Assembly: GCA_016778895.1 (NCBI GenBank)
Contig: JADHOR010000014.1
Coordinates: forward strand, 1 to 40,463
Source: Candidatus Puniceispirillum sp.
Lineage (GTDB): Bacteria; Pseudomonadota; Alphaproteobacteria; Puniceispirillales; Puniceispirillaceae
Direction of reading: 5' to 3'
DNA length: 40,463 nt
Shown here: positions 24,007 through 32,808 of the stretch, in pieces
How positions within the stretch are numbered: position 1 is the first letter of the stretch
Layout: each line of letters starts with the position of its first letter
Made by a program: the position numbers and the translations under genes
The notes under the pieces: generated by a model
What the model saw: only the letters and a program-made list of their open reading frames with translations
Told to the model about the DNA's origin: nothing
The model's database searches: none

Positions 24007-24192
24007 GACATCAAGGAGCTTTCTGTTAACAGAGGGCGCACATCCAGACCCAAGGCCAGACCAAGCCGCCGATCCCCTAGTATAGGATTACATCCGGAAA
24101 AATGCCAATAAGTTCAGCGTACAACCGCCAAGACGATATGTCGCACGCCCCCGATATTGGCAAGGACTTGCATGGTGCTGGCTGCAAATCGG

Positions 24193-25128
24193 TTAGAAAT
24201 GCCCATAAAATAACCAATAGAGAAATACCGGAACGCTGGTGCTCGCAAATAGCGTGCTGATCAGAATGGCCGATGCGGTGCGTCCGGTGTAGGCACCATA
24301 ATGGTTGGCTAGCATAAATACGTTGGCGGCGACCGGTAAACAGCTCGACAGAATGGCAACCTTGATCCATAGCGGGTCCTGTCCCGCCAAGCCCAAAAAG
24401 AAAAAGGCAACCAGCAGCGGATGGACAATCAATTTCAGCAGTGAAATGGCAGTAACCTCGGCTGCGGCGGCGCGTACCGGTTGACCATAGAGGGTGGCGC
24501 CAAGTGCAAATAATGCAACCGGTGCAGCGGCCCCCGCCAGCAGGCTGCCGAATTGCTGGGGTATTTTGGGCAAAGGTTGGCCGGATGCCGAAAATAGCAA
24601 CCCTGCCATCACTGCCAGAACCAGCGGGTTGCTGAGCATGGTGGTAAAAATACGCTTGATCACCGGAAAAACACCGCCATCATTGCCAGCAACAAAACAG
24701 GATGTCAGAGCCAACAGAACAATTGTGTCGGCAAACAATATCAACGCCATGGGCAACGCCGCTGCATCGCCAAAGGCGAGGATCGCCAACGGGATCCCCA
24801 TATAGCCATAATTCGGGTAGGCAACATTCAGCCCAAAAATGCCGCTTTCCAAACGCTTTAGGCGAAATAGCCAGTAACCGATGGCCGCCGCACCAAGATA
24901 TATGATAATCGTGGCGCTTTCATAACGCCAGACAAAGCCCCAATTCAGGATGCTTGACGGTTCGCTTGCCGAGACTTTCAGGAACATATAGGGTGGCAGC
25001 GTCACATAAAAGGCAAACCGCGACATGGTTTGGGCGCCAGCGGCATCAATAAAGCCAACGGCATGCGCACCAAACCCCAAGAAGATCAGCGCAAAAAACG
25101 GGATTGATATATTTAGCACTTCAATCAT
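24193..25128 (-). CDS. AEC family (auxin efflux carrier type) transporter
   Basis: 311 residues with about ten hydrophobic segments in two five-helix halves, starting IEVLNISIPFFALIFLGFGAHAVGFIDAAGA, a typical AEC N-terminus. The second half carries A-A-A-P-V-A-L-F-A-L-G-A-T-L-Y-G and L-P-V-A-A-N-V-F-M-L-A-N-H-Y-G, hallmarks of the family. AEC proteins export or exchange organic anions (malate, malonate, auxin-like acids); the substrate cannot be told. It is 186 nt upstream of ccmF on the same strand but probably an independent unit. Confidence 0.9.
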   Translation of the reverse strand: MIEVLNISIPFFALIFLGFGAHAVGFIDAAGAQTMSRFAFYVTLPPYMFLKVSASEPSSILNWGFVWRYESATIIIYLGAAAIGYWLFRLKRLESGIFGLNVAYPNYGYMGIPLAILAFGDAAALPMALILFADTIVLLALTSCFVAGNDGGVFPVIKRIFTTMLSNPLVLAVMAGLLFSASGQPLPKIPQQFGSLLAGAAAPVALFALGATLYGQPVRAAAAEVTAISLLKLIVHPLLVAFFFLGLAGQDPLWIKVAILSSCLPVAANVFMLANHYGAYTGRTASAILISTLFASTSVPVFLYWLFYGHF

Positions 25129-25208
25129 CTGGAAACTTCGCCTTAATTTTTGTTGTCTAGCACGGTTGAGGTCAGCCTGACCATCGGGTATCGCGGCTTT
25201 GCGCCGGT

Positions 25209-26204
25209 CTAGTGGGCGTTGCTGGTTTCGTGGCTTGCTTTCAGAGCATAAAAGGCCTGTTGCCCGCTATCAAATGCTTGCTCGACCCGTGGCCCACCAA
25301 GCCAGTCGCCGGCAAGTGCCAGTTTTTGATCATTACTCAGCCGCGCGGCGGTTTCTGGTGCCGCCATACTGACTTTAGCATAGCGCCAGCGATGTGCGGT
25401 GGCGTCAACGATAGTGCCAAGCCGGTGTCCGGTTATGTCTTGCCAAATGGCGGTCAGGCTGTCGATTACATCCTGCGGGTCGGTCTCTAAATGCTGCTGG
25501 CTCCATGCGCCGCTGGCCTGAATGGTCAGTGCAGGCCGGATCTGCTCAGCCGCGACGCGTTGATGGTTTTGCCGGGACGTCTCGAGTGCCGCAAACTGGA
25601 TACCGGCCGTCTCATCACGCAGCGGCATTGGCGTAATGCCGTCGTCATTTTCAAGGCCAAGCATGATTGTCCAACACGGCTCATAACTGGCAAGGCTGGC
25701 GGTTGCGGCAAGCTCAGGATAGGGAGCCGCCAATAATCTGGCGCTTTGAGGGGAAGGGGCGGTGATAATTGCTTGGTGGCCACAGGCAACCAGACCATCC
25801 TTGTCAAAAAAGCTGATAGCCTCGCCGTGACGGGCAATGCTAGTGATTTCAGTCTGCTGGTGAATATCGAGGCCCTTGGCAATGAATTGCGGCAGGTCAC
25901 GCATTGTCGGTGCGCCGATCTGCACAGTTTTATTCGGGCTGACCTGCCAGTCGGTAAGACAGCCAAACCGCCGGGCATGGCCAAGCAAACTGGCAAAAGC
26001 GGTGCCTGTCGCTGTGACGAACTGTGTCCCATGGTTGAAAACAAAGCCATCTTTGCGACGCGTGGCAACGCGTCCCCCAAGCCGTCGCCCCTTATCAACC
26101 AGCAGAACTGTTTTTCCGTACTTTTGCGCGCATTGTGCGGCGGCCAGGCCGGCCACACCGCTGCCCAGAATAATGAGATCAAACATACTCAGATCAGATT
26201 TCAT
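25209..26204 (-). CDS. Renalase-like FAD-dependent oxidoreductase
   Basis: About 331 residues from ATG 26204; ATG 26186 (MFDLIILG) is equally plausible and neither has a strong Shine-Dalgarno. N-terminal dinucleotide-binding fold L-I-I-L-G-S-G-V-A-G-L-A-A-A, the second FAD motif D-K-G-R-R-L-G-G-R-V-A-T-R-R and the G-T-Q-F-V-T segment typical of renalase-type amine oxidase relatives. The C-terminus has the FAD-closing A-G-D-W-L-G-G-P-R-V-E-Q-A-F-D-S-G. Bacterial members may oxidise isomeric dihydronicotinamides; this is family knowledge and not shown here. Its upstream region faces a DUF429-like gene. Confidence 0.85.
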   Translation of the reverse strand: MKSDLSMFDLIILGSGVAGLAAAQCAQKYGKTVLLVDKGRRLGGRVATRRKDGFVFNHGTQFVTATGTAFASLLGHARRFGCLTDWQVSPNKTVQIGAPTMRDLPQFIAKGLDIHQQTEITSIARHGEAISFFDKDGLVACGHQAIITAPSPQSARLLAAPYPELAATASLASYEPCWTIMLGLENDDGITPMPLRDETAGIQFAALETSRQNHQRVAAEQIRPALTIQASGAWSQQHLETDPQDVIDSLTAIWQDITGHRLGTIVDATAHRWRYAKVSMAAPETAARLSNDQKLALAGDWLGGPRVEQAFDSGQQAFYALKASHETSNAH

Positions 26205-26431
26205 GGGACCAGCTAAGGCTGCTCTGGCTGGGGAGATTCTTGGTTTTAATCTCGGCATGGGCGGTCTTTCCGGTAATCAAATAACTTAACAGTAACCGCC
26301 ATCTGGTTTAGCCTTCGCATCGGTGATCGGGTCCTTGCCGGATAATCGAGGCCATGACGATAGCCATAATGATGACGATGACAAAAGGGGCGTTTCATGG
26401 TCGTTAATATCACAGATTTTTCTGATCTTAT

Positions 26432-27406
26432 ATGAAAAGCCAGATTCTTTTTTCAGCCTTTCTCGGCATTGATTGGTCAGGGGCAAAAGCAAAGCATCAT
26501 GCTGGTCTCCAGCTTGCCCTTGCAAGGCCGGGGGCATCGGTACCAAGGCGGGTTGCGCCGCCAGTAACAAAATATTGGTCGCGCCAGCAGGTTTTTGGCC
26601 ATCTTCTTGTGATGGCCGACGCGGCCGCAGGTCACGCGCCGGTTCTGGTGGGAATCGATTTTGCCTTTGCGCATCCTTTTGTTGATGAGGGTGGCTATTT
26701 TCCCGGCACCGAAACCGCCCTAAACAGCGTACCTACCTCAAAGAGCGCACCTAATGATATAGCGGCGTTATGGGCGCTGGTGGACGCGGTTAATCAAGGA
26801 CAGCCCGATTTTTATGGCGGCGCGATGTTCTCGCACGAGATATGGGGCGATTATTACCTGTCGCCGCCACATTATCAGGCCGATCGTTATGCGAGTCGCC
26901 GCCGCGTGACCGAAATCTCCGCCCGCAATGCCGGGCGCAGTCCATCACCAACCTTTAAGGCGGTTGGCGCAGATAATGTGTCAACCGGATCGCTGGCGGG
27001 AATGCGCCTTTTGCACCGGTTGCGTCAAAGGCTGGGTCGCCGTCTTTCGGTCTGGCCGTTTGACGATATTGTTGCCGGTGTGACGGATATGGTTCTAGTG
27101 GAGATCTTCCCAAGTTTCTACTTTTACCGGCTTGGTATGGTGTCCGCTAAGAAAGCCGCAGCGGATCCGGCGTTTTTAGGTCGCGCTCTGGCACAATATG
27201 ACAGCGAGCCGGTTGCCGATGATTTTATCGCCAAAGGACATGATGCTGACGAGGCAGACGCCATTATTGCGGCGGCGGCTCTGCGGTTTTTTGCCAGAAA
27301 TTTGGGCTTTGATGTGCCGCTGTCTGTGGCAATGGCGGCCCGCTATGAAGGCTGGATTTTTGGTGTTCCCTATCAGGTGATTAACCGCCAGGTCCGGCCA
27401 GCCTGA
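26432..27406 (+). CDS. DUF429-like protein with predicted RNase H fold
   Basis: 324 residues. The conserved acidic positions resemble DUF429 predicted nucleases: L-G-I-D-W-S-G-A (Asp near 13), V-G-I-D-F-A-F-A-H-P (near 74), M-V-L-V-E-I-F-P-S (near 221) and H-D-A-D-E-A-D-A-I-I-A-A-A (near 272). The spacing suits an RNase H-like fold in which these residues hold metal. The middle part (GGAMFSHEIWGDYYLSPP) has no motif that I know. No ribosome site is evident at this start. The function of the family is unestablished. Confidence 0.6.
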   Translation: MKSQILFSAFLGIDWSGAKAKHHAGLQLALARPGASVPRRVAPPVTKYWSRQQVFGHLLVMADAAAGHAPVLVGIDFAFAHPFVDEGGYFPGTETALNSVPTSKSAPNDIAALWALVDAVNQGQPDFYGGAMFSHEIWGDYYLSPPHYQADRYASRRRVTEISARNAGRSPSPTFKAVGADNVSTGSLAGMRLLHRLRQRLGRRLSVWPFDDIVAGVTDMVLVEIFPSFYFYRLGMVSAKKAAADPAFLGRALAQYDSEPVADDFIAKGHDADEADAIIAAAALRFFARNLGFDVPLSVAMAARYEGWIFGVPYQVINRQVRPA

Positions 27407-27537
27407 TGGACAGTTATATGACGTAATTGCGGTTTTGGTAACAGCGTTATTTTGTCCATTTGCATTCGGTTAATGCCCGGCCTATATATCGTCAGACGAG
27501 AGGCCGGCCGGGTGCCGTGCCATGCAGGGAGGGTTTC

Positions 27538-28680
27538 ATGTCATCATTATTGCCACATATTGATCCTGACGGGTTGCTTGAATATTCGGTGGTTTTTACC
27601 GACCGCTCGCTAAATTCAATGTCAAAGTCATTTCAGCGCGTAATGAACGACATTTCTGCGTCGCTGAAGACCGCTTATAACGCCGATGCGGTGGTGGTGA
27701 TCCCGGGTGGTGGAACATATGGCATGGAATCAATTGCGCGTCAGTTCGCCGATGACCAGCATGTGATGGTGATCCGTAATGGCTGGTTTAGTTTTCGCTG
27801 GTCGGAAATTCTTGATAAGGGCAAAATTGCGGCCAGCACTAAAGTGCTTGCGGCACGCCGCGAGGGTGGGGTATCCGGCAGCAATCAGCAAGCCCCTTTT
27901 GCGCCTGTGCCAATTGACGAGGTGGTCGCCCGCATCGCCGGGGACAAGCCAGCGGTTGTGTTTGCCCCACACGTCGAAACATCGGCAGGGATGATGCTGC
28001 CAGATGATTATATAAAGCAGGCTGCTGCGGCGGTTCATGCGGTTGGCGGTTTGTTTGTGCTGGATTGCGTGGCGTCGGGCACGCTTTGGGTGGATATGAA
28101 GGCGCTTGGGGTTGATGTGTTGTTAAGTGCGCCACAAAAAGGCTGGAGCGCCTCACCATGCAGCGGGCTTGTCATGCTGTCTGAGGCGGCAATTGCCCGA
28201 ATAGGTGAGACCGAGTCTACCAGCTATGTTTGTGACGTCAAGAAATGGCACGCCATCATGCAGGCCTATGAAAATGGCGGCCATGCCTATCATGCGACCA
28301 TGCCAACGGACGCGCTGGCGGTGTTTCGTGATACGCTGTTGGAAACGCAGGACTACGGCTTTGCCAAAGTGCGTGAAGAGCAGATCGCGCTTGGTGCTGC
28401 AATTCGTCAATTACTGGAAAGTCGCGGCTTTCGTTCGGTTGCGGCGAAAGGATTTCAAGCCCCCAGCGTTGTGGTTAGCTTTACTGATGATGATATGATC
28501 AAGAATGGTAGCAAATTTGCCGCTGCCGGTGTGCAGATCGCCGCTGGGGTGCCGCTTGAGTGCGGTGAGGGGCCGGATTATAAGAGCTTTCGTGTCGGGC
28601 TTTTTGGCCTTGATAAGCTGCATAACATTGAGCGCACAGTGAACAATTTTGAAGCCGCGCTGGATCAGGTGGTTGCCTAG
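27538..28680 (+). CDS. Class-V aminotransferase, alanine-glyoxylate type
   Basis: 380 residues from the ATG at 27538 (GGGAGG 6 nt upstream). Class-V PLP enzyme: DPDGLLEYSVVFTDRSLN at the start, V-I-P-G-G-G-T-Y-G-M-E near 60, F-A-P-H-V-E-T-S-A-G (about 143), the cofactor Asp in F-V-L-D-C-V-A-S-G and the Schiff-base lysine in L-L-S-A-P-Q-K-G-W-S-A-S-P (near 201). It belongs to a distinct branch often labelled alanine-glyoxylate aminotransferase; the true substrates are not settled. Clearly different from the serine/aspartate-glyoxylate enzyme in the island. It has no obvious operon partner. Confidence 0.88.
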   Translation: MSSLLPHIDPDGLLEYSVVFTDRSLNSMSKSFQRVMNDISASLKTAYNADAVVVIPGGGTYGMESIARQFADDQHVMVIRNGWFSFRWSEILDKGKIAASTKVLAARREGGVSGSNQQAPFAPVPIDEVVARIAGDKPAVVFAPHVETSAGMMLPDDYIKQAAAAVHAVGGLFVLDCVASGTLWVDMKALGVDVLLSAPQKGWSASPCSGLVMLSEAAIARIGETESTSYVCDVKKWHAIMQAYENGGHAYHATMPTDALAVFRDTLLETQDYGFAKVREEQIALGAAIRQLLESRGFRSVAAKGFQAPSVVVSFTDDDMIKNGSKFAAAGVQIAAGVPLECGEGPDYKSFRVGLFGLDKLHNIERTVNNFEAALDQVVA

Positions 28681-28712
28681 CTGCAGGCGTGGATATCGTG
28701 GCAGCGGCCTTT

Positions 28713-28743
28713 TTTGCCTGAATTAGGTTTTGCCTGAATTAGG
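28713..28743. repeat. Tandem 15-nt duplication
   Basis: TTTGCCTGAATTAGG occurs twice with 16-nt period (28713-28727 and 28729-28743) between the aminotransferase and GIY-YIG genes, running over the last codons of the latter. Probably a simple slippage duplication. Confidence 0.6.
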
Positions 28744-29011
28744 CGGTTTGGTCTGGGTCCATTGGCGCGCCGACTTGGCACAGTGCCAGCTTGGCCTTGC
28801 GGGTCAGGCGTTTGATGGCGATCTCACGTTTGCTTGCGCTGGAACGGTCTGCTGAAGCCTCGCTATAGACCAGTCGGACAGGGCGCCGCGCCGCGGTATA
28901 TTTGGCACCAAGGCCATCATTATGGGCGGCAATGCGTTTGGCTAGATCGTTGGTGATACCGGTGTAAAGGCTGCCATCCCGGCATTTCACAATGTAAATC
29001 TGCCAATTCAT
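28739..29011 (-). CDS. GIY-YIG nuclease domain protein
   Basis: 90 residues from the ATG at 29011 (MNWQIYIVKC); the upstream extension is non-conserved. Compact GIY-YIG domain of the UPF0213/YhbQ type: I-Y-I-V-K-C-R-D-G-S-L-Y-T-G-I-T-N-D, the catalytic Arg in L-A-K-R-I-A-A-H-N, then K-Y-T-A-A-R-R-P-V-R-L-V-Y-S-E and the later Glu in K-R-E-I-A-I-K-R-L. Stand-alone members may have structure-specific DNA or RNA endonuclease activity; the role in the cell is unclear. Confidence 0.92.
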   Translation of the reverse strand: MNWQIYIVKCRDGSLYTGITNDLAKRIAAHNDGLGAKYTAARRPVRLVYSEASADRSSASKREIAIKRLTRKAKLALCQVGAPMDPDQTA

Positions 29012-29206
29012 AAAAAGCTTAACTCCCCGCAAGGGATTTTGCGGTAGCATAACGGATAGAGACGATTTTGCCAGCCTGCTTTGGGTCACACATGCTTTGG
29101 GTGACGCTTGAGTTGGTGTAACCAGCGAATATGTAAACCGCGCGTAACGGACGTGCTGGACAGATTTTAAGGGTTTTAGATTACGAATGGTTCGGGCAAG
29201 TTAGCG

Positions 29207-30403
29207 ATGAGGGCTGATGTTGATGTGGCCGATGTTGATGTGATCATCATCGGAGCCGGGGCGGCGGGTCTGATGTGTGCCAGCACGGCAGGGTTTCGGG
29301 GGCGGCGCGTTCTGCTGGTTGATCATGCGACGAAGCTGGCTGAGAAAATTCGCATATCGGGCGGTGGCCGCTGTAATTTTACCAATCTTCACACCGCGCC
29401 AGAGGCGTTTTTATCGGCCAATCCACATTTCTGCAAATCGGCACTTAGCCAATATAGCCAGCATGATTTCATCGCTCTTGTCGAGCGCCATAAGATTGCC
29501 TATCACGAGAAAAAGCTGGGCCAGCTATTTTGCGATGGCTCAGCGCAGAATATCATTGATATGTTGGTTCGCGAATGTGATCAGGCCGGTGTTGATTTGC
29601 ATATCGGGCGTAAAATTCATGCCGTAGACAAGCGTGAAGACGGGTTTCATGTGAGATTTGATAACGGGAGTGCAAGGGCACAATCGTTAGTGGTAGCGAC
29701 CGGCGGCCTGTCGATTCCAAAGATTGGCGCCACCGGTTTTGGCTATGAAATTGCCCGTCAATTCGGCTTAAAGCTGCGCACACAGCGTCCGGGACTGGTG
29801 CCGCTTGTGTTTGATCAGGATGTGCTAAGCCGTTGCAAAACCTTGTCCGGCCTGTCGGTCGAGGCCGAGGTTAATTACCGGACAACCGCATTTGCTGAAG
29901 GGCTGTTATTTACCCATCGCGGTCTGTCTGGCCCGTCGATTTTGCAGATTTCATCCTATTGGCAGGAGGCCAAGCCAGTTTCGGTGGATCTTGCCCCGCA
30001 GCATGATGCGACCGCGCATTTGCTGGGTGGAAAAGCCAGCCAGCCCAAGGCCGATGTTGCAAACTGCCTTGCCGAGCTGGTGCCAAAACGGCTGGCGGTG
30101 GAACTCTGCGCTCTTGCTGGTGAGGCTGGCCGGCTTGCTGACCGGAGTGACAAGTATTTGCGCCGGCTTGGCCAGATGGTCAATGACTGGCAACTTTTGC
30201 CAAGCGGTACCGAGGGTTATCGCACCGCCGAGGTCACGCTTGGCGGTGTGGATACGGACGAGTTATCATCCAAGACTATGCAGGTAAAATCGGTTGATGG
30301 TCTCTATTTTATCGGCGAGGTGGTCGATGTAACAGGTCATCTTGGCGGTTATAATTTCCAGTGGGCCTGGTCGTCAGGCTATGTTGCCGGGCAGAATGCC
30401 TGA
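29207..30403 (+). CDS. HI0933/BaiN-family flavoprotein
   Basis: 398 residues. FAD-binding N-terminus V-I-I-I-G-A-G-A-A-G-L-M-C-A-S (near 12-26), the family motif K-I-R-I-S-G-G-G-R-C-N-F-T-N (about 47-60), the T-G-G-L-S-I-P-K-I-G-A-T-G segment (about 165) and the C-terminal G-E-V-V-D-V-T-G-H-L-G-G-Y-N-F-Q-W-A-W-S-S-G, all diagnostic. BaiN reduces bile-acid enones in gut bacteria, but most family members have no known substrate; an NAD(P)H-dependent flavin reductase is likely. Convergent with the carbonic anhydrase gene 28 nt on. Confidence 0.92.
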   Translation: MRADVDVADVDVIIIGAGAAGLMCASTAGFRGRRVLLVDHATKLAEKIRISGGGRCNFTNLHTAPEAFLSANPHFCKSALSQYSQHDFIALVERHKIAYHEKKLGQLFCDGSAQNIIDMLVRECDQAGVDLHIGRKIHAVDKREDGFHVRFDNGSARAQSLVVATGGLSIPKIGATGFGYEIARQFGLKLRTQRPGLVPLVFDQDVLSRCKTLSGLSVEAEVNYRTTAFAEGLLFTHRGLSGPSILQISSYWQEAKPVSVDLAPQHDATAHLLGGKASQPKADVANCLAELVPKRLAVELCALAGEAGRLADRSDKYLRRLGQMVNDWQLLPSGTEGYRTAEVTLGGVDTDELSSKTMQVKSVDGLYFIGEVVDVTGHLGGYNFQWAWSSGYVAGQNA

Positions 30404-30431
30404 CAATTGCGATCATGGGCGGCGCTTGGGA

Positions 30432-31082
30432 TTATTCGACTGGGCGCCAATCCTTATTCTGAGGGTCGTAGTAAAACAGGCTGCCCTCGCCAATATTGTT
30501 CCAAAGCCCGTGGATTGACAAGGTCTCACCCTCCACGGCCTCACGCACAAACGGAAAGCTCATTAGATTATCGAGTGACACCACCACGCCTTCACGTTCA
30601 AGTGCGACGATCTGCTCTTCGCGGGTGCCGCGATCTTTGATGCGTTCGTAGCCCGGCCGCAAGATGTCCATCCAGCGCCCAACAAAGCTCGAGCTTTGTT
30701 CAAGTTCTGGCGCGGCGCCAGAACACATGTCATAACAAGCATTCACACCGCCACAGCTGGAATGCCCAAGCACAATGATATGCGCGACTTTTAGCGTCGT
30801 CACCGCATATTCGACAGCAGCCGAGGTGCCGTGATGGTCACCATCAGGAAGATATGGCGGTACCAGATTGGCAATATTACGGTGAATGAAGAACTCGCCG
30901 GTGTCTGAGCCGAAAATCGCTGTCACATGAACGCGGCTATCACAGCAGGAAATTACCATCGCGCGGGGATGCTGACCCATATCGGCAAGATGGCGGAACC
31001 AGGCTTTATTTTCCTGATATTTTGTTGCTTTCCAGCCAAGATACCGTTGGGTCAGACAGGTTGGAAGGTGCGTTGCCGCCAT
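30432..31082 (-). CDS. Beta-class carbonic anhydrase
   Basis: 216 residues with the zinc site of beta carbonic anhydrases: M-V-I-S-C-C-D-S-R-V (Cys, then the Asp-Arg pair, near 43-50) and I-V-L-G-H-S-S-C-G-G (His and Cys ligands near 101-106). F-F-I-H-R-N-I-A-N-L-V-P-P and the S-A-A-V-E-Y-A-V segment are also typical. It interconverts CO2 and bicarbonate in the cytoplasm. Alone downstream of a LysR gene on the same strand (142 nt). Confidence 0.95.
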   Translation of the reverse strand: MAATHLPTCLTQRYLGWKATKYQENKAWFRHLADMGQHPRAMVISCCDSRVHVTAIFGSDTGEFFIHRNIANLVPPYLPDGDHHGTSAAVEYAVTTLKVAHIIVLGHSSCGGVNACYDMCSGAAPELEQSSSFVGRWMDILRPGYERIKDRGTREEQIVALEREGVVVSLDNLMSFPFVREAVEGETLSIHGLWNNIGEGSLFYYDPQNKDWRPVE

Positions 31083-31224
31083 TGTTGCTCGCCCTCATCA
31101 GTTTTGTCGTATCGCAAGCTCTGTAGCGGTAACTGCGTGCGCCCGAAATTGCGCGCACAGGATAGCCGGTTTGATTTGTGAAATCCAGTTTAATACGCTC
31201 TCACTGGGTGATCTGCCGGCTGGT

Positions 31225-32157
31225 CTATTGGTCAATATCGTCACCGTAACGCGCCCCCAATTCGTTAATGATGATATCCAGAAACTTTGCCGCGGCAACA
31301 GGCAGAACACGGCCCTTGAGCTGGCCTACATGCAGGACACCGGCTGGCACATCGCCAAGATCGACCGGTCTTGCGACGATTTTATCTGATGCCGAGGGGG
31401 TTGAGATAAGATCGCTTGGCATGGCGATGGGAATCTGAAACGAAATAACTGGTTCCAGCGTTAGGTAGTTTTGCAGAAATTCCTGACTGTTGGACTCAAT
31501 CACTGTGCCAAGCTCAACATTGCGCCTAATCAGCCCGACATTGAGCAACTGCCGAAGCCCGGCATCGGAGCGGGGCAGTATCGCTGGCTGGCCAATACAA
31601 TCGCGAAGCCTGATCACCGATTTTTTGGCCAGCGGATGATCGGCTGCCATCATGCAATGAAGCTGTTGGCGGGCAGTCGCCATTGTCTGGAAATCGGCGC
31701 TTTTAATCGGCTCAAAAATCAATGCGAGATCAGCCTCAAGCGTGCGCAAGGCGGCCTCGGCGGCGTCGCCTGACTGGCGAATCAGATCGAAAGTGACGGC
31801 GGCGTGCTCGCTACGGTAGCGGGCAACTGCCTCGGGCAGAAAATAGCGCATCGTATCCGCCCCGCTGGCAATCCGCACATGACCGCGACGTATGCCTGAT
31901 AAATCGGCAATCTGTGATTGTACCCGCGCCAGTTCGGCCGTCTGTGTACGAATATGTTGAACAAACAGCTCACCAGCTGTATTTAGCCGGACTCCCGATG
32001 CCAGTCGTTCAAACAGCGGTTGGCCAATTTCATCCTCAATTTGTAGGATTCTTCGGTTCAGGGCAGTCGAGGTAATGGCCAGCTTTTCTGCGGCTTTGCG
32101 AATTGATTGTTCACGCGCAACCGCGTCAACAAACCGTAAAGAAGTCATAAAACGCAT
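31225..32157 (-). CDS. LysR-family transcriptional regulator
   Basis: About 310 residues from the ATG at 32157 (AGGG 8 nt upstream); starts at 32148 and 32178 are alternatives. N-terminal winged helix R-F-V-D-A-V-A-R-E-Q-S-I-R-K-A-A-E-K-L-A-I-T-S-T-A-L-N-R-R-I, then Q-P-L-F-E-R-L-A-S-G-V-R-L and a substrate-binding domain from about residue 95 (G-H-V-R-I-A-S-G). The ligand is unknown. It is divergent from glnK-amtB, separated by 290 nt that hold a palindrome. It could control itself and perhaps the carbonic anhydrase gene downstream. Confidence 0.9.
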   Translation of the reverse strand: MRFMTSLRFVDAVAREQSIRKAAEKLAITSTALNRRILQIEDEIGQPLFERLASGVRLNTAGELFVQHIRTQTAELARVQSQIADLSGIRRGHVRIASGADTMRYFLPEAVARYRSEHAAVTFDLIRQSGDAAEAALRTLEADLALIFEPIKSADFQTMATARQQLHCMMAADHPLAKKSVIRLRDCIGQPAILPRSDAGLRQLLNVGLIRRNVELGTVIESNSQEFLQNYLTLEPVISFQIPIAMPSDLISTPSASDKIVARPVDLGDVPAGVLHVGQLKGRVLPVAAAKFLDIIINELGARYGDDIDQ

Positions 32158-32215
32158 TGGATTAGGCCCTATTTGCATAAGAAAACAGCGAGGTGTTAGT
32201 GTCACGTTATAATGG

Positions 32216-32234
32216 TGATGCAAAAAACGCATCA
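32216..32234. promoter_or_regulatory. Candidate LysR operator
   Basis: TGATGC-AAAAAAC-GCATCA, an interrupted perfect palindrome 59 nt upstream of the LysR start, overlapped on its right by the palindrome CATAATTATG (32233-32242). Dyads of this size just upstream of a LysR gene commonly serve autoregulation. No sigma-54 type -24/-12 element was evident for glnK in the rest of the gap. Confidence 0.45.
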
Positions 32235-32447
32235 TAATTATGCAAAACTAGCAGAATTATTTCCGCAGAACAGCTGTTACACCGTGTCCATCGGCTCATA
32301 ACCGCGGGACAGACGGCGCCAGGCTCCCCCCAAAAGACCGTCACGAATTACCGCTTGCATGATCGTGGTTCGAGGAAAAGACGGATCATCTGGCTTGTTA
32401 GGGACGGCATCAGAAGATGCCAGACAAACGTCGAGGAAGGACGAAAC

Positions 32448-32786
32448 ATGAAATATATCATTGCAATCATCCAGCCGGGAAGATTGACAGCTGTGCACGA
32501 AGCGCTGCTGGAGATTGGTATTACCGGCATGACTGTTACCGAGGTACAGGGTTATGGACGGCAGAAGGGCAAAAGCGAGATTTATCGTGGCGCAGAGTAT
32601 ACCGTTAACTTCTTACCTAAAGTCAAAATCGAATTGGCAGTGCCCGCAAAAGTGGCTGCCAAGGCCATCGATGCGATTAAATCTGCTAGCAGCAGTGGCA
32701 AAATCGGTGATGGCAAAATCTTTACCTTTGATCTTCAGGATGCAATCCGTATCCGTACTAGCGAAACGGGCGAAAGCGCGCTTTAA
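32448..32786 (+). CDS. glnK: Nitrogen regulatory PII protein GlnK
   Basis: 112 residues from the ATG at 32448 (AGGAAGG upstream); an upstream in-frame extension is not conserved. Canonical PII: M-K-Y-I-I-A-I-I-Q-P, G-M-T-V-T-E-V-Q-G-Y-G-R-Q-K-G, the T-loop E-I-Y-R-G-A-E-Y-T-V-N-F with the uridylylation Tyr at position 51, and the C-terminal ATP site G-K-I-G-D-G-K-I-F. It senses ATP/ADP, 2-oxoglutarate and glutamine status and docks on AmtB to block it. amtB follows 22 nt later. Confidence 0.97.
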   Translation: MKYIIAIIQPGRLTAVHEALLEIGITGMTVTEVQGYGRQKGKSEIYRGAEYTVNFLPKVKIELAVPAKVAAKAIDAIKSASSSGKIGDGKIFTFDLQDAIRIRTSETGESAL

Positions 32787-32808
32787 CGGCCAAATTTAGG
32801 AGTTAATA

